Assembly: GCA_017521565.1 (NCBI GenBank)
Contig: JAFXCE010000129.1
Span: 20,335 to 84,334, forward strand
Origin: Clostridia bacterium
GTDB taxonomy: Bacteria; Bacillota; Clostridia; Christensenellales; Aristaeellaceae
Direction of reading: 5' to 3'
Length of the DNA: 64,000 nt
Shown here in pieces: positions 50,648-59,719 of this stretch. The notes under the pieces are model-generated. The model had not been told where the DNA came from and did not search any database. It saw only the letters and a program-made list of their open reading frames with translations. The translations under genes and the position numbers were made by a program. Each line of letters begins with the position of its first letter. Position 1 is the first letter of the stretch.

Positions 50648-52621
50648 ATGGAACGATTGATTGACTTGGATTTGCTCCAAGTCCGCTCAGTGCTGCCCAT
50701 TCTTTTACAAGATAGAACAACAGATCAGAACATCATCTGGGCGACTGACACCTATGAGGCTTGCGGCGAGGGCTACAGTGCAAAAGAACCCATCACAGCT
50801 GCTCTTGTGACTGGCGAAAACAGCAGCATCATTCAGCCCCGCATTGCAAAAGCAGTCAGTGACCAGGCAGACCGCACCAAGAAACATGCTGAAGTGTTCA
50901 CCCCTGCATGGATTTGCAACATGATGGTGAATCACTGCGATGAAGTGTGGTTTGGCCGCAAGGATGTGTTCAACACAATTGAAGATAAAACATGGACTCC
51001 CTCAGAGCCTCCCATCGAATTCCCCAAGAAGAAAAGATGGCAAAGGTATGTGGACTCCAGAAGGCTGGAAATCACTTGCGGCGAGGCCCCTTACCTGGTT
51101 TCCAGATACGATGCTTCCACTGGCGAACTGATCCCCTTCAACCATCGCATTGGCATTCTGGACAGAAAGCTGCGAGTGGTGAATGAGAATGCTGCTGATG
51201 AAGAGGAATGGCTGAAATTCGCATTTCGTGCTCTTGAAAGTGTCTATGGCTTTGAGTACCAGGGCGACAATCTGTTGATTGCCAGAGTGAATGTGCTGAT
51301 GACATTCATGGATGCGGTGCAGGAAAGATGGCAGCGGGAAGCATCTGCTCTTGAACTGAAGCGAGCGGCAGACATCATTTCCTGGAACATCTGGCAGATG
51401 GATGGACTGAAGGGAACAGTACCTTTCGGATCACTTCAAGAAGCAACTACTCAGCTCTCCATTTGGGATTTACTGGGTGAAATGATCCCTGCACCAGAAG
51501 AGAACAAGAGGCCTGAATGCCAGATTTATGACTGGCGAGGACAAGGCAAGTTGAAATACAATGACCGCAAGACAAGGAAGGGCAGCGAAATGAAATTTGA
51601 CTTTGCAATAGGCAATCCGCCTTATCAGGAAGAAGTTGAAAACAATGGTCGAAAGAATCCTGTCTACAATCTCTTCATGGATGCTTCTTACAAAGTGGCA
51701 GATGTTGTCGAATTGATTACACCTGCTCGCTTCTTGTTCGATGCTGGCCAGACTCCGAAAGCCTGGAACAAAAAGATGCTGAATGATGAACACTTCAAGG
51801 TGCTCTACTATGAAAGTGATGCATCGAAAATTTTCCCCAGCAGTATTGAGATCAAGGGCGGTGTTGCCATTACTCTTCGTAATGCAAGCGAGAGTTTTGG
51901 TGCAATAAACACCTTCACAGAATTCGCAGAGCTGAATAGTATCATCAGAAGAATAGAACACATCATTGGAAATGCACCTCGCCTAAATAGCATTATTGCC
52001 TCCCAAGGTTTGTTCCGCTTTTCAGATACCTTCTTTACTCGAAACAAAAATGCCATCTCTTCTATTGGTGCAGGAACTGGCAGCAAGATTGTATCTAATG
52101 TTATTGAAAAACTACCTGATGTATTTCTGTGTGAGCCTGGAGAGGGTGGCGAGTTCATTCGTTTCCTTGGACGAATAAAGAATCAGCGAGATTACAGATT
52201 CATTCAGCGGCAATTCTTGGTTGAAAATGATTTTATAGACAAGTACAAGCTATTCATTCCTGAAGCTAACAATAGCGGTCGCTACGGCGAAACTTTGACC
52301 GAACCAACCATGGGCTATCCGAAAGAAGGAACTGCTGACACTTTCCTTTGTGCAGGGCCTTTTGACACAGAAGAAGAGCCTCGCAACCTTTCCAGATACA
52401 TGAAAACGAAGTTTTTCCGAGCACTACTGGGTGTAAAGAAAGTTACTCAACACTGCCCGCCTCCTGTGTGGGCAATGATTCCTCTTCAGGATTTCACCCC
52501 TGCTTCTGACATTGACTGGTCTGTTTCTATTGCGGAAATTGATCGACAGCTCTACAAGAAATACAATCTGAGCGAAGAGGAGATTGCCTTCATCGAATAC
52601 AAAGTAAAGGAGATGGCATGA
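50648..52621 (+). CDS. N6-adenine DNA methyltransferase, Eco57I-like (RM subunit M)
   Basis: 657 residues from the ATG at 50648; a GTG at 50636 with AGGA 6 nt upstream is an alternative. Motif X-like HAEVFTPAWICNMMV (about 79), a conserved LEITCGEAPYLVSRYD, and the catalytic NPPY in FDFAIGNPPYQEE (about 320), then target-recognition sequence. It lacks a plain FxGxG motif I in order, a variation of this family. Overlaps the helicase start by 4 nt. It protects the element's or host's DNA. Confidence 0.88.
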   Translation: MERLIDLDLLQVRSVLPILLQDRTTDQNIIWATDTYEACGEGYSAKEPITAALVTGENSSIIQPRIAKAVSDQADRTKKHAEVFTPAWICNMMVNHCDEVWFGRKDVFNTIEDKTWTPSEPPIEFPKKKRWQRYVDSRRLEITCGEAPYLVSRYDASTGELIPFNHRIGILDRKLRVVNENAADEEEWLKFAFRALESVYGFEYQGDNLLIARVNVLMTFMDAVQERWQREASALELKRAADIISWNIWQMDGLKGTVPFGSLQEATTQLSIWDLLGEMIPAPEENKRPECQIYDWRGQGKLKYNDRKTRKGSEMKFDFAIGNPPYQEEVENNGRKNPVYNLFMDASYKVADVVELITPARFLFDAGQTPKAWNKKMLNDEHFKVLYYESDASKIFPSSIEIKGGVAITLRNASESFGAINTFTEFAELNSIIRRIEHIIGNAPRLNSIIASQGLFRFSDTFFTRNKNAISSIGAGTGSKIVSNVIEKLPDVFLCEPGEGGEFIRFLGRIKNQRDYRFIQRQFLVENDFIDKYKLFIPEANNSGRYGETLTEPTMGYPKEGTADTFLCAGPFDTEEEPRNLSRYMKTKFFRALLGVKKVTQHCPPPVWAMIPLQDFTPASDIDWSVSIAEIDRQLYKKYNLSEEEIAFIEYKVKEMA

Positions 52622-55600
52622 TGGCACAGATTACCCTGAAAACAGCGAATCATGTTGTGCCGATGATCTATGCCTACACAACTCCTGAAATCATTCGACA
52701 CAATGGCTGGACGAAGATTGGCTACACTGAGCAGGATGTGGAGAAGCGACTGGAACAGCAGACCCACACTGCGGATGTTGAATACAATCTGGAATGGAAA
52801 GGTAATGCCATTTTCGATGATGGCTCTGGTGAAAAGTTCACTGACCATGATTTCCATGCCTATCTCCGCAAGCTGGGCATTGAGGGCAAGAAGGGAACCG
52901 AGTGGTTCCACATCACTGGCCCTGTTTCAAGAGGTCATTTTTATGATTTCCGCTCCAATCGCGGTCTGCTGGAGCAGTTGGATGCTGTTGTTCCTTACAC
53001 CCTGAGAGCTGAACAGGAAGATGCGGTCAGCAAGACTGTTGAGTATGCCAGGACACATGAGAAGGGCGAATTCCTGTGGAATGCAAAACCTCGCTTTGGC
53101 AAGACTCTTTCGGTGTACGATTTCTGCAAGAGAATGAGTGCAGTGAATGTACTGATCGTCACCAACCGCCCTGCCATTGCGAACTCCTGGTACTCTGATT
53201 ACGAAAAGTTCATTGGTCAGGAGTCTGGTTATCTGTTTGTCAGCAACACTGATTCGCTGAAAGGCAAGAAGTATGTACTGTCCAGGCAGGAGTATCTGGA
53301 TGCAATCCTTGCCCACAAAGGCGACAAATGCATTGAATTCGTCAGCCTTCAGGACTTGAAGGGATCAATCTATTTCGGCGGCGATCATGACAAGCTGGCT
53401 GAAGTTGAGGCAATGACTTGGGATGTGCTGGTGATTGATGAAGCACATGAGGGTATTGATACTTACAAAACAGATGTGGCTTTTGACCACATCAAGAGAA
53501 AGTTCACCCTGCATCTGTCTGGTACTCCCTTCAAGGCTCTGGCGAATGACAAATTCCCTGAAAATGCAATCTACAACTGGACTTATGCCGACGAGCAGCG
53601 GGCCAAGAGAGACTGGACAAGTGAAGAAGGCACTGCCAACCCCTATGCTACCTTGCCGAAGCTGAACATGTTCACCTATCAGATGAGTGAGATTGTTCGT
53701 GATGAGCTGGAGCAGGGTGTGGAGATCAATGGTGAAACTGAAGAGTATGCTTTTGATCTGAATGTATTCTTTGAAACCAAGAATGGCGAATTTGTTCATG
53801 AAAGTTCTGTGGACAAGTTCCTGGATGCAATGACCACTCAGACGAAATTCCCCTTCTCCACTCCTGAACTGCGGGCCGAGCTGAAGCACACCTTCTGGCT
53901 GCTGAATCGAGTGGACAGTGCGAAGGCTCTTGCCAAGAAGCTGAAGGAGCATCCTGTTTTCAAGGACTACGAAATTATTCTGGCTGCTGGCGATGGCAAA
54001 CTGAACGAAGAAGAGGAAACCAAGAAGTCCTTTGATCGAGTGGTGGAAGCCATTGCCAAGCATGAAAAGACCATCACTCTGTCTGTTGGTCAGTTGACCA
54101 CTGGCATTACTGTGCCTGAGTGGTCTGCGGTGCTGATGCTCTCCAACATCAAGAGTCCTGCTCTGTACATGCAGGCTGCTTTCAGAGCACAGAATCCCTG
54201 CCTGTTCAAGTTTGGGGGTCAGCATTACCGCAAAGAGAATGCCTATGTGTTCGATTTTGACCCTGCCCGCACTTTGACTATCTATGAGGCTTTTGCAAAT
54301 GATCTTTCTGCCGAAACCTCTGATGGCCGAGGCGACTCTGACATGCGAAAAGAGCACATCAGAGAGCTTCTGAACTTCTTCCCTGTCATCGGCGAAGATG
54401 AAGAGGGCGAAATGGTGGAACTGGATGCCGAAAAGGTGCTGTCCATTCCCCGCAAGATTCGCTCTCAGGAAGTTGTGCGGCGAGGCTTCATGAGCGACTA
54501 CCTGTTCCAGAACATCTCCAATGTGTTCCATGCTCCCCAGGCTGTCATTGACATCATTACAACTTTCCAGCCTGTCGAAGAACCCAAGGGCAAGTTGGAA
54601 GTAACTCATGACACCGCTGAAGAACTTTCGCTTGACGAGAATGGCGAAGTGAAGCTGACTGATGATTTTGTGATTGGCAGAACCACTGAGATTTTCGGAC
54701 CCAAAATCTATGATGACATTGGAACCATGCTGATCGATACTGTTCAGCAGATTGATGCCCAGCAGCCGAAAAAGCAGGATGAAACTCTGGAAAAACTGAA
54801 GAATGCCTTCCATCAACAGGCTGTGAAGCCGCTGCTGGACACCGCCAAGACAGCTTACACTGGCGACATGAAGAAGGGTGACCGCGACAGACTGGAGCGG
54901 AAGCTGAATGACAAGGCTGATGGCATTGTTGGCAGAGCTTTTGGTGATTTCTCCATCACTCAGAAGAAACTGGAGCAGGAGCGGCAGGATTTGCTGGAAA
55001 TCTGTTCGACTGCTGAAGAAAAAGCGGAAGTCAACCAGGAATTTGAGGAAAAGAAGCAGCAAGCTGTGGAAGATCTGAAGCAGACTCTTTCCACTGCGGT
55101 TGAAGAGTTTGTCCAGGAAGCTGGAACTGAGGTTGTCCGCACTGTCGAAACGCAAAAGAAGGAAGAGGCAAAGAAAGGCGTCGAGGACAAGGTCAGAGAT
55201 CATCTGCGAGGCTTCTCCCGCACCATTCCTTCTTTCCTGATGGCCTATGGCACTGATGAAGTCACTCTTGATACTTTCGATCAGGTGATTCCTGACCAGG
55301 TGTTCAGGGATGTGACCAGCATCACCCTGGATCAGTTCCGATTTCTGAGAGATGGTGGCCCCTACATCGATGATGTGACTGGTGAGCAAAAGCACTTTGG
55401 CGGCAAGCTGTTCGATCCTGTTGTGTTTGATGATTCTGTGAGAGAATTCATGAGACTCCGCAGAGTGCTGGCGAACTATTTTGATGAGGCCAACACAGAA
55501 GACATTTTCGACTACATCCCGCCGCAGAAAACCAACCAGATTTTCACTCCCAAGTGGGTGGTAAAAAAGATGGTGGATCATCTGGAGGAGGAGAATCCTG

Positions 55601-55926
55601 GCTGCTTTGATGATCCCAGTAAGACCTTCATCGACATGTACATGAAGTCTGGCCTGTACATCACCGAAATTGTGAAGAGGCTGTACCAGAGTGCGAAGAT
55701 GAAGGAACTGTTCCCTGATGGAGCAGAGAGGCTGCGGCACATCTTTGCCAACCAGGTTTATGGTCTGGCTCCCACTGAAATCATCTACCAGATTGCGAAG
55801 AATTTCATTCTGGGATTTGCTGATGATGTGGCCATTGAGAAGCACAATCTGAGATTGCTGGATTCTCTGGAGTATGCCAAGACCGAAACTCTGGAAGCCA
55901 AGCTAGAAGAGGTTTTCGGCAAGTAA
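52618..55926 (+). CDS. Restriction-type helicase with GIY-YIG-like N-terminus and methylase-like C-terminus
   Basis: 1102 residues. Residues about 15-85 resemble T5orf172/GIY-YIG nucleases (PMIYAYTTPEIIRHNGWTKIGYTEQ, then VEKRLEQQ). A superfamily 2 helicase follows: Walker A AKPRFGKTLS (about 158), DEAH box VLVIDEAHEG (about 271), motif III LSGTPF (about 300). Residues about 820-900 are coiled-coil. The last 130 residues look like the front half of an adenine methylase (TNQIFTPKWVVKKMV at about 971; TFIDMYMKSGLYI at about 1002). With the M subunit it should form an ATP-dependent restriction system. Confidence 0.8.
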   Translation: MMAQITLKTANHVVPMIYAYTTPEIIRHNGWTKIGYTEQDVEKRLEQQTHTADVEYNLEWKGNAIFDDGSGEKFTDHDFHAYLRKLGIEGKKGTEWFHITGPVSRGHFYDFRSNRGLLEQLDAVVPYTLRAEQEDAVSKTVEYARTHEKGEFLWNAKPRFGKTLSVYDFCKRMSAVNVLIVTNRPAIANSWYSDYEKFIGQESGYLFVSNTDSLKGKKYVLSRQEYLDAILAHKGDKCIEFVSLQDLKGSIYFGGDHDKLAEVEAMTWDVLVIDEAHEGIDTYKTDVAFDHIKRKFTLHLSGTPFKALANDKFPENAIYNWTYADEQRAKRDWTSEEGTANPYATLPKLNMFTYQMSEIVRDELEQGVEINGETEEYAFDLNVFFETKNGEFVHESSVDKFLDAMTTQTKFPFSTPELRAELKHTFWLLNRVDSAKALAKKLKEHPVFKDYEIILAAGDGKLNEEEETKKSFDRVVEAIAKHEKTITLSVGQLTTGITVPEWSAVLMLSNIKSPALYMQAAFRAQNPCLFKFGGQHYRKENAYVFDFDPARTLTIYEAFANDLSAETSDGRGDSDMRKEHIRELLNFFPVIGEDEEGEMVELDAEKVLSIPRKIRSQEVVRRGFMSDYLFQNISNVFHAPQAVIDIITTFQPVEEPKGKLEVTHDTAEELSLDENGEVKLTDDFVIGRTTEIFGPKIYDDIGTMLIDTVQQIDAQQPKKQDETLEKLKNAFHQQAVKPLLDTAKTAYTGDMKKGDRDRLERKLNDKADGIVGRAFGDFSITQKKLEQERQDLLEICSTAEEKAEVNQEFEEKKQQAVEDLKQTLSTAVEEFVQEAGTEVVRTVETQKKEEAKKGVEDKVRDHLRGFSRTIPSFLMAYGTDEVTLDTFDQVIPDQVFRDVTSITLDQFRFLRDGGPYIDDVTGEQKHFGGKLFDPVVFDDSVREFMRLRRVLANYFDEANTEDIFDYIPPQKTNQIFTPKWVVKKMVDHLEEENPGCFDDPSKTFIDMYMKSGLYITEIVKRLYQSAKMKELFPDGAERLRHIFANQVYGLAPTEIIYQIAKNFILGFADDVAIEKHNLRLLDSLEYAKTETLEAKLEEVFGK

Positions 55927-55934
55927 CTGAATGA

Positions 55935-55979
55935 GGGGAATTTCTGAGCAAGAGGCACTTTTCAGAGATTCCCCTTTTG
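55935..55979 (+). terminator. Terminator of the restriction-modification operon
   Basis: Stem GGGGAATTTCTG/CAGAGATTCCCC with one mismatch, loop 16 nt, then TTTT. Confidence 0.8.
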
Positions 55980-56012
55980 CCCATCTGCAAAACTAACAAT
56001 GGAGGATTACAA

Positions 56013-56891
56013 ATGGCAAACAAAAAAAGGAAAGTCTACTTCTCTGCCTTGCAAGTGCGAGGTATGCTCTCTAACGAAGCAGAAGAGGATCGCGCCAAGA
56101 TCAAGACAGAGATTTTTGATCCCATTGTTGCCAAATACGATGCTGCAAAGGAGCAGGGAGATTTTTCTGCTTTCCAGAGAAAAATTGAAGATGGTGCCGA
56201 AGTTTTCATGGTGAGCATGCTGCACTACGAAGGCAATGTGCTGTGCGGAATTGTCAGCCATGGCACACCCAAAATCGAGCGGTATTTGAGAGAATGTAAT
56301 CCTGAAACCTTCAATGTCAAAGAGCTGGTTCCTTCAGAGGGAAATGTGTTTGAAGAGTACAGCTTTTTCGCCATTTCTATTCAGAAAATGCAGATGGCCT
56401 ATCTCAGTGACTCTGCTGTGTCCACCAACATTCCAGGGCTGGTTCTGACTCTGCTCCAACCCAGTGTAAACATCAACTATTATCTGGAAGAGAGCAGCTT
56501 GTATGACCATGACATCAAGAAGAAGATCAAACAGTTGGGGAACAAAGTGGCGGTCTATGGTACAATAAAAGGTCAGGAAGAAAGGATCATTGGCGGTATT
56601 CCTTCCTTCAAGACTCTGGAGCAGAGATTGGGCGGCAAAATCAAATCAGAGCTAAAGGTGAAAGCCAAACTTGGCAAACAGCTTTCGGATGAAGATATTG
56701 ATGTAATTCTGGAAACCGCAGCAAAAGAAGAGTTTTCTTCCTTCACCTTTACAGATGAAAGAGACTCTGACAAAGAAGTGATTGATGTCATCCGCAATCA
56801 TGTGCGTTTTTCTAAAAACATAGAATTGTCTGCGGAAGAGCGAAAAATTCCCGCTGCCATCTGGAGAAAACTCTGCGGTACTCTTGGCTAA
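56013..56891 (+). CDS. Unrecognised soluble protein, candidate defence partner
   Basis: 292 residues, starting at the ATG behind GGAGG (not the earlier frame start). Beta-rich N-terminal half with KKRKVYFSALQVRG and VFMVSMLHYEGNVLCGIVSHG; a central ISIQKMQMAYLSDSA; C-terminal helical and charged. No catalytic motif is recognised. It comes 11 nt before a small membrane protein gene, so the two act together. The location next to a restriction system suggests an anti-phage role, which is inference. Confidence 0.6.
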   Translation: MANKKRKVYFSALQVRGMLSNEAEEDRAKIKTEIFDPIVAKYDAAKEQGDFSAFQRKIEDGAEVFMVSMLHYEGNVLCGIVSHGTPKIERYLRECNPETFNVKELVPSEGNVFEEYSFFAISIQKMQMAYLSDSAVSTNIPGLVLTLLQPSVNINYYLEESSLYDHDIKKKIKQLGNKVAVYGTIKGQEERIIGGIPSFKTLEQRLGGKIKSELKVKAKLGKQLSDEDIDVILETAAKEEFSSFTFTDERDSDKEVIDVIRNHVRFSKNIELSAEERKIPAAIWRKLCGTLG

Positions 56892-56902
56892 GGGAGGTGT
56901 GA

Positions 56903-57373
56903 ATGATGGCCAGTAGAAAGGCTACCATTTTTGAGAAATTCCGCAAATGGTATCACAAGTTCCCCTGGGTGTTGGTTTTAGTTCCTTCGTTGGTTGTTGC
57001 TTGGACACTTCAAAAATATGAATTGATGGGTGTACTGATTGATGAATGTGTAACTCTGGCTGTTACTGGTGCAGCCATTGCTGCCTTCTTGTTTGCCATC
57101 CAGAGTGCTCTGATTTCTGTGCCCAAAGAGAATCCTTTCATGCAGCAAGTCCGAAAAGATGGGAGCTATTTGATTCTCATTCATCGATTTTGCAGAATTG
57201 CGGAAATGACATTCATGCTGATTATGCTGCCCATGTTCTTCATGGACAACGAAAGCGGTGTGCTGAATTTCCTGGTTATTTCAGCATACATCGCCGCATT
57301 ACTTTTTACTGTCTGGTCTATGTATCTCATGGGACGAATTCTGATTCTCAGCGAAAAGCATTCCAATAACTGA
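56903..57373 (+). CDS. Four-helix membrane protein, partner of the previous gene
   Basis: 156 residues (start 56903 or 56906; GGAGG lies 5 or 8 nt before). Basic cytosolic head (RKATIFEKFRKWYHKF) and four hydrophobic helices near residues 22-36, 52-72, 105-120 and 125-148. A soluble sensor plus a small multi-pass membrane effector is a common layout for abortive-infection systems. Confidence 0.65.
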   Translation: MMASRKATIFEKFRKWYHKFPWVLVLVPSLVVAWTLQKYELMGVLIDECVTLAVTGAAIAAFLFAIQSALISVPKENPFMQQVRKDGSYLILIHRFCRIAEMTFMLIMLPMFFMDNESGVLNFLVISAYIAALLFTVWSMYLMGRILILSEKHSNN

Positions 57374-57412
57374 AAAAAGTTGCTCTGACCGCAATGGCAG
57401 AGCAACTTTTTT
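57373..57412. terminator. Bidirectional terminator
   Basis: Stem AAAAAAGTTGCTCTG/CAGAGCAACTTTTTT, 15 bp, between convergent genes and touching both stop codons. Confidence 0.95.
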
Positions 57413-58002
57413 CATAGCATCCTCAGATATTTGTACACTGTCGGCCTACTCAGCCCGCAAATTCTCGCCAATTCACTCACATTCATCTGACCTGAAGCAA
57501 AAGTGGGATAGTGTTTGTAGAAGATTGCAGGGATATCATCCTTGGTTGTGTGCGGTCTGCCGATCCTGCGTCCCTTCTCCTTAGCGTTTGCCATGCCAGA
57601 CTTCACTCTTGCCCTGATGATGGACAGCTCCAGCTCTGCGAACACAGCAGACATCTGAATAAAGGCTTGGCTCATGGGGTCAATGTCGCCTTTTCGGCAG
57701 TCGATGGTGATGCTGCCTACAATCTCCAAACGCATGTGCTTGCTCTTGATGATGTTCACGATTTCACAGAGTTGCTGTGTGCTGCGGCTCAGTCGCGAGA
57801 CTTCGCAGCATATGAGGGTGCTTCCCTCTTCGGCTGCTTCCAAGAGCAGATCAAGATTCTGCTTGACCTTTGCATCCCCATGCTCTCGCTCTGTAATGAT
57901 CTCTTCTGCTCCTGCGGCCTTCAGTTCCCTGACCTGTCTGTTCAGGTCTTGGCCTTTTTCTTCTGCCAGACTGCATCTGGCGTACCCATAAATCTTGCTC
58001 AT
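57412..58002 (-). CDS. Serine recombinase (resolvase/invertase type)
   Basis: 196 residues. Catalytic Ser in YGYARCS (Ser 11), EVSRLSRS, and the C-terminal HTH MNVSELARICGLSRPTVYKYL. The length matches small resolvases/invertases, not large serine integrases. It may resolve dimers or invert a segment, but no matching inverted sites are obvious here. Confidence 0.9.
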   Translation of the reverse strand: MSKIYGYARCSLAEEKGQDLNRQVRELKAAGAEEIITEREHGDAKVKQNLDLLLEAAEEGSTLICCEVSRLSRSTQQLCEIVNIIKSKHMRLEIVGSITIDCRKGDIDPMSQAFIQMSAVFAELELSIIRARVKSGMANAKEKGRRIGRPHTTKDDIPAIFYKHYPTFASGQMNVSELARICGLSRPTVYKYLRML

Positions 58003-58073
58003 GGCTTGCCCCTCCTGTAAGCAAAAGGCGATTTTGTTTCCTTTACGAATCCTTTTACACTTTTTACAGCTTT

Positions 58074-58391
58074 TCAGCGGTTTTCTGGCTCTTGCTGACT
58101 GTTATCGAAACCATTCGTTTTTGCTTCAGCCTCCTGCGCATCAAGAGGCTCCTGCATTTCTACCCTGTGCTGTGTAGCTTGTAGCTTTTTGATGTAGCTG
58201 CGAAAAGCATACAAGGCTGTTCCGATGTCATTGAATGCAGTCATGGCTTCCACTTTTCCAGCATCGCGAGCCAAGCGGCTCAGGATGTCTGCTTCATCTT
58301 CAAATAAGGCGATTGCACCTTCAGCCAAGAGCCGCATGTCAGAGAAAGCATTGGCTGCAATCCAGCTGAAGTCATCTTCCAAGGTCAACAT
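58074..58391 (-). CDS. Small unrecognised helical protein
   Basis: 105 residues from the ATG behind GGAGGAAATT (the longer frame start at 58454 is unlikely). Helix-rich: MLTLEDDFSWIAANAFSDM, VEAMTAFNDIGTALYAFRSY, then a charged tail. It follows ardC by 55 nt on the same strand, across a hairpin. No family recognised. Confidence 0.6.
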   Translation of the reverse strand: MLTLEDDFSWIAANAFSDMRLLAEGAIALFEDEADILSRLARDAGKVEAMTAFNDIGTALYAFRSYIKKLQATQHRVEMQEPLDAQEAEAKTNGFDNSQQEPENR

Positions 58392-58408
58392 AATTTCCTC
58401 CATATGAG

Positions 58409-58435
58409 GCCCTGCGGGGATTGCTCCCCGCAAGG
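58409..58435 (-). other. Hairpin between ardC and the next gene
   Basis: Stem GCC-TGCGGGG/CCCCGCA-GGC with one mismatch, 4-5 nt loop, without a T-run. It lies next to the ribosome site of the 105-residue gene. Confidence 0.5.
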
Positions 58436-58446
58436 CTCTCCCTTCC

Positions 58447-59277
58447 TCACACATTCAGGATCAGGTTCACAGCTTTTTCAGCCTTGCCAGCAGCAGAGAC
58501 GATGAACCTTTTGTCATCCTTCAGCACTTGCAGCCAGTTCTGGATGTAGGCCGCACTGTTTCGGAGGCTGTGAGAGGTTTCCAGGCCGCTGTGATTGACC
58601 AGGGCGGCAGCTCCGATTTCGGCGATCAGCTCTTCCTTGCTGTAGGCTTCAGTGCCGAAGAAGGCGGTCTTTTCAAGTCGATCCAGGCGGCTCTTGTGGC
58701 CTGTGGAGTGAATCAGCTCATGGAATGCAGTGCTGAAGTATTCGGCGGTGCTCATGAACTGCTTGCGGATGGGGAGGACAACTTCATCAGTCGAGGGGCG
58801 GTAGAAGGCTCTGTCGCCTTCCTCATGGGCCAGCTTGACACCTTCGCGGCCAAGATACTCATAAATCACATCTTCGGCAACCTTGGTTTCGGGAAGGTCT
58901 TCGGCAGTCTGCGGGAGGGGCTGTGCAAACTTTGCGGTCAGGCCTTTGCACTGGTCAATGTGGAATACATTGAAGTATCTCAGGAAGGGGACTTCCTTCT
59001 TTTCGCCTGTCTCTTCGTCTTCCTGTTCGATCCACTTCCAGAAGACAACCATCTTCGCCTTTTCGCCCTTCTTGACCTTGCCGCCCTCTTGCTGGCACTG
59101 GTTGAAGGTAACATACTCACCAGGGCGACCCAAGAGCATCTGATTCAAGAGGCTGTAGGCCTTGCCAGTCACATGGCTGACGCAGTTTCCAGAGGCGATC
59201 CAAGGCTTTTCCCAAGGGATGATTCCCTTTTCCATTTCGGCGATGATTCGGGAAGTAACTTCGCTGTAAATATCCAT
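58447..59277 (-). CDS. ardC: ArdC-type antirestriction protein
   Basis: 276 residues. N-terminal ssDNA-binding domain (DIYSEVTSRIIAEMEKGIIPWEKPW, YSLLNQMLLG, EYVTFNQCQQEGGKVKKGEKA) and a zincin-like C-terminal domain with HELIHSTGH (about 187) and EELIAEIGAAAL. Such proteins shield incoming single-stranded DNA from restriction during transfer. Its presence suggests the element enters cells as ssDNA, though relaxase genes are missing here. Confidence 0.92.
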   Translation of the reverse strand: MDIYSEVTSRIIAEMEKGIIPWEKPWIASGNCVSHVTGKAYSLLNQMLLGRPGEYVTFNQCQQEGGKVKKGEKAKMVVFWKWIEQEDEETGEKKEVPFLRYFNVFHIDQCKGLTAKFAQPLPQTAEDLPETKVAEDVIYEYLGREGVKLAHEEGDRAFYRPSTDEVVLPIRKQFMSTAEYFSTAFHELIHSTGHKSRLDRLEKTAFFGTEAYSKEELIAEIGAAALVNHSGLETSHSLRNSAAYIQNWLQVLKDDKRFIVSAAGKAEKAVNLILNV

Positions 59278-59280
59278 TTT

Positions 59281-59347
59281 TCTTTGCTCCTTTGCTTGTG
59301 GGGAGCAAGGAATTGTGGTAGAATGTCCTTGCTCCCCTGTTTGTCGT
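59281..59347 (-). promoter_or_regulatory. Possible translational switch in the ardC leader
   Basis: Minus strand order: arm 1 GGGGAGCAAGGA, loop of 24 nt, arm 2 TCCTTGCTCCCC, 9 nt, arm 3 GGAGCAAAGA that includes the ribosome site. Arm 2 can pair with arm 1 (12 bp) or with arm 3 (9 of 10). Pairing with arm 3 would hide the ribosome site. Confidence 0.5.
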
Positions 59348-59397
59348 GATTCAGGGCTGAGTGCTTGACCGAATGCTGTGGTAGGTGTTCGGTCTTT

Positions 59398-59667
59398 TTA
59401 GTTGATCGAAAAGCGGCGGGCGGTGGTCTGCTTGGTGAACTGGGCGGCGATCTCAGGCATTGCCTTCTTCAGGGCAGTGGTATCGACTCGGCTGCTGATG
59501 AAGTTCTTCCAAGAGACTTTGAATGCTCCAGCGAAGAGAGTTTCTTCATCGCCCATGACCTTCTTGATTTCGTCTTCGACTGCGGCGATCTCTGCTTCCA
59601 GTTCTTCCTTCATTCGCTTCAGCTCCAGCAGTTCCTTGACCTTGATTTCCATGCTCTGATTGCTCAT
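59398..59667 (-). CDS. Small coiled-coil protein, phage recombination-type
   Basis: 89 residues. First half is a charged coiled coil (LLELKRMKEELEAEIAAVEDEIKKV); second half VSWKNFISSRVDTTALKKAMPEIAAQF with TTARRFSI resembles small proteins beside phage YqaJ-type nucleases. No nuclease is nearby. First gene of the ardC transcript from the divergent promoter. Confidence 0.6.
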   Translation of the reverse strand: MSNQSMEIKVKELLELKRMKEELEAEIAAVEDEIKKVMGDEETLFAGAFKVSWKNFISSRVDTTALKKAMPEIAAQFTKQTTARRFSIN

Positions 59668-59719
59668 TGTGTTTGCCTCCTTGTTTTTGTGAGCTTGTCA
59701 GCTCCTCTTTACATTTACT

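Noticed and set aside
56013..57373. Assignment to the Kiwa defence system
   Set aside because: Only the general layout agrees; gene order and sequence give no support.
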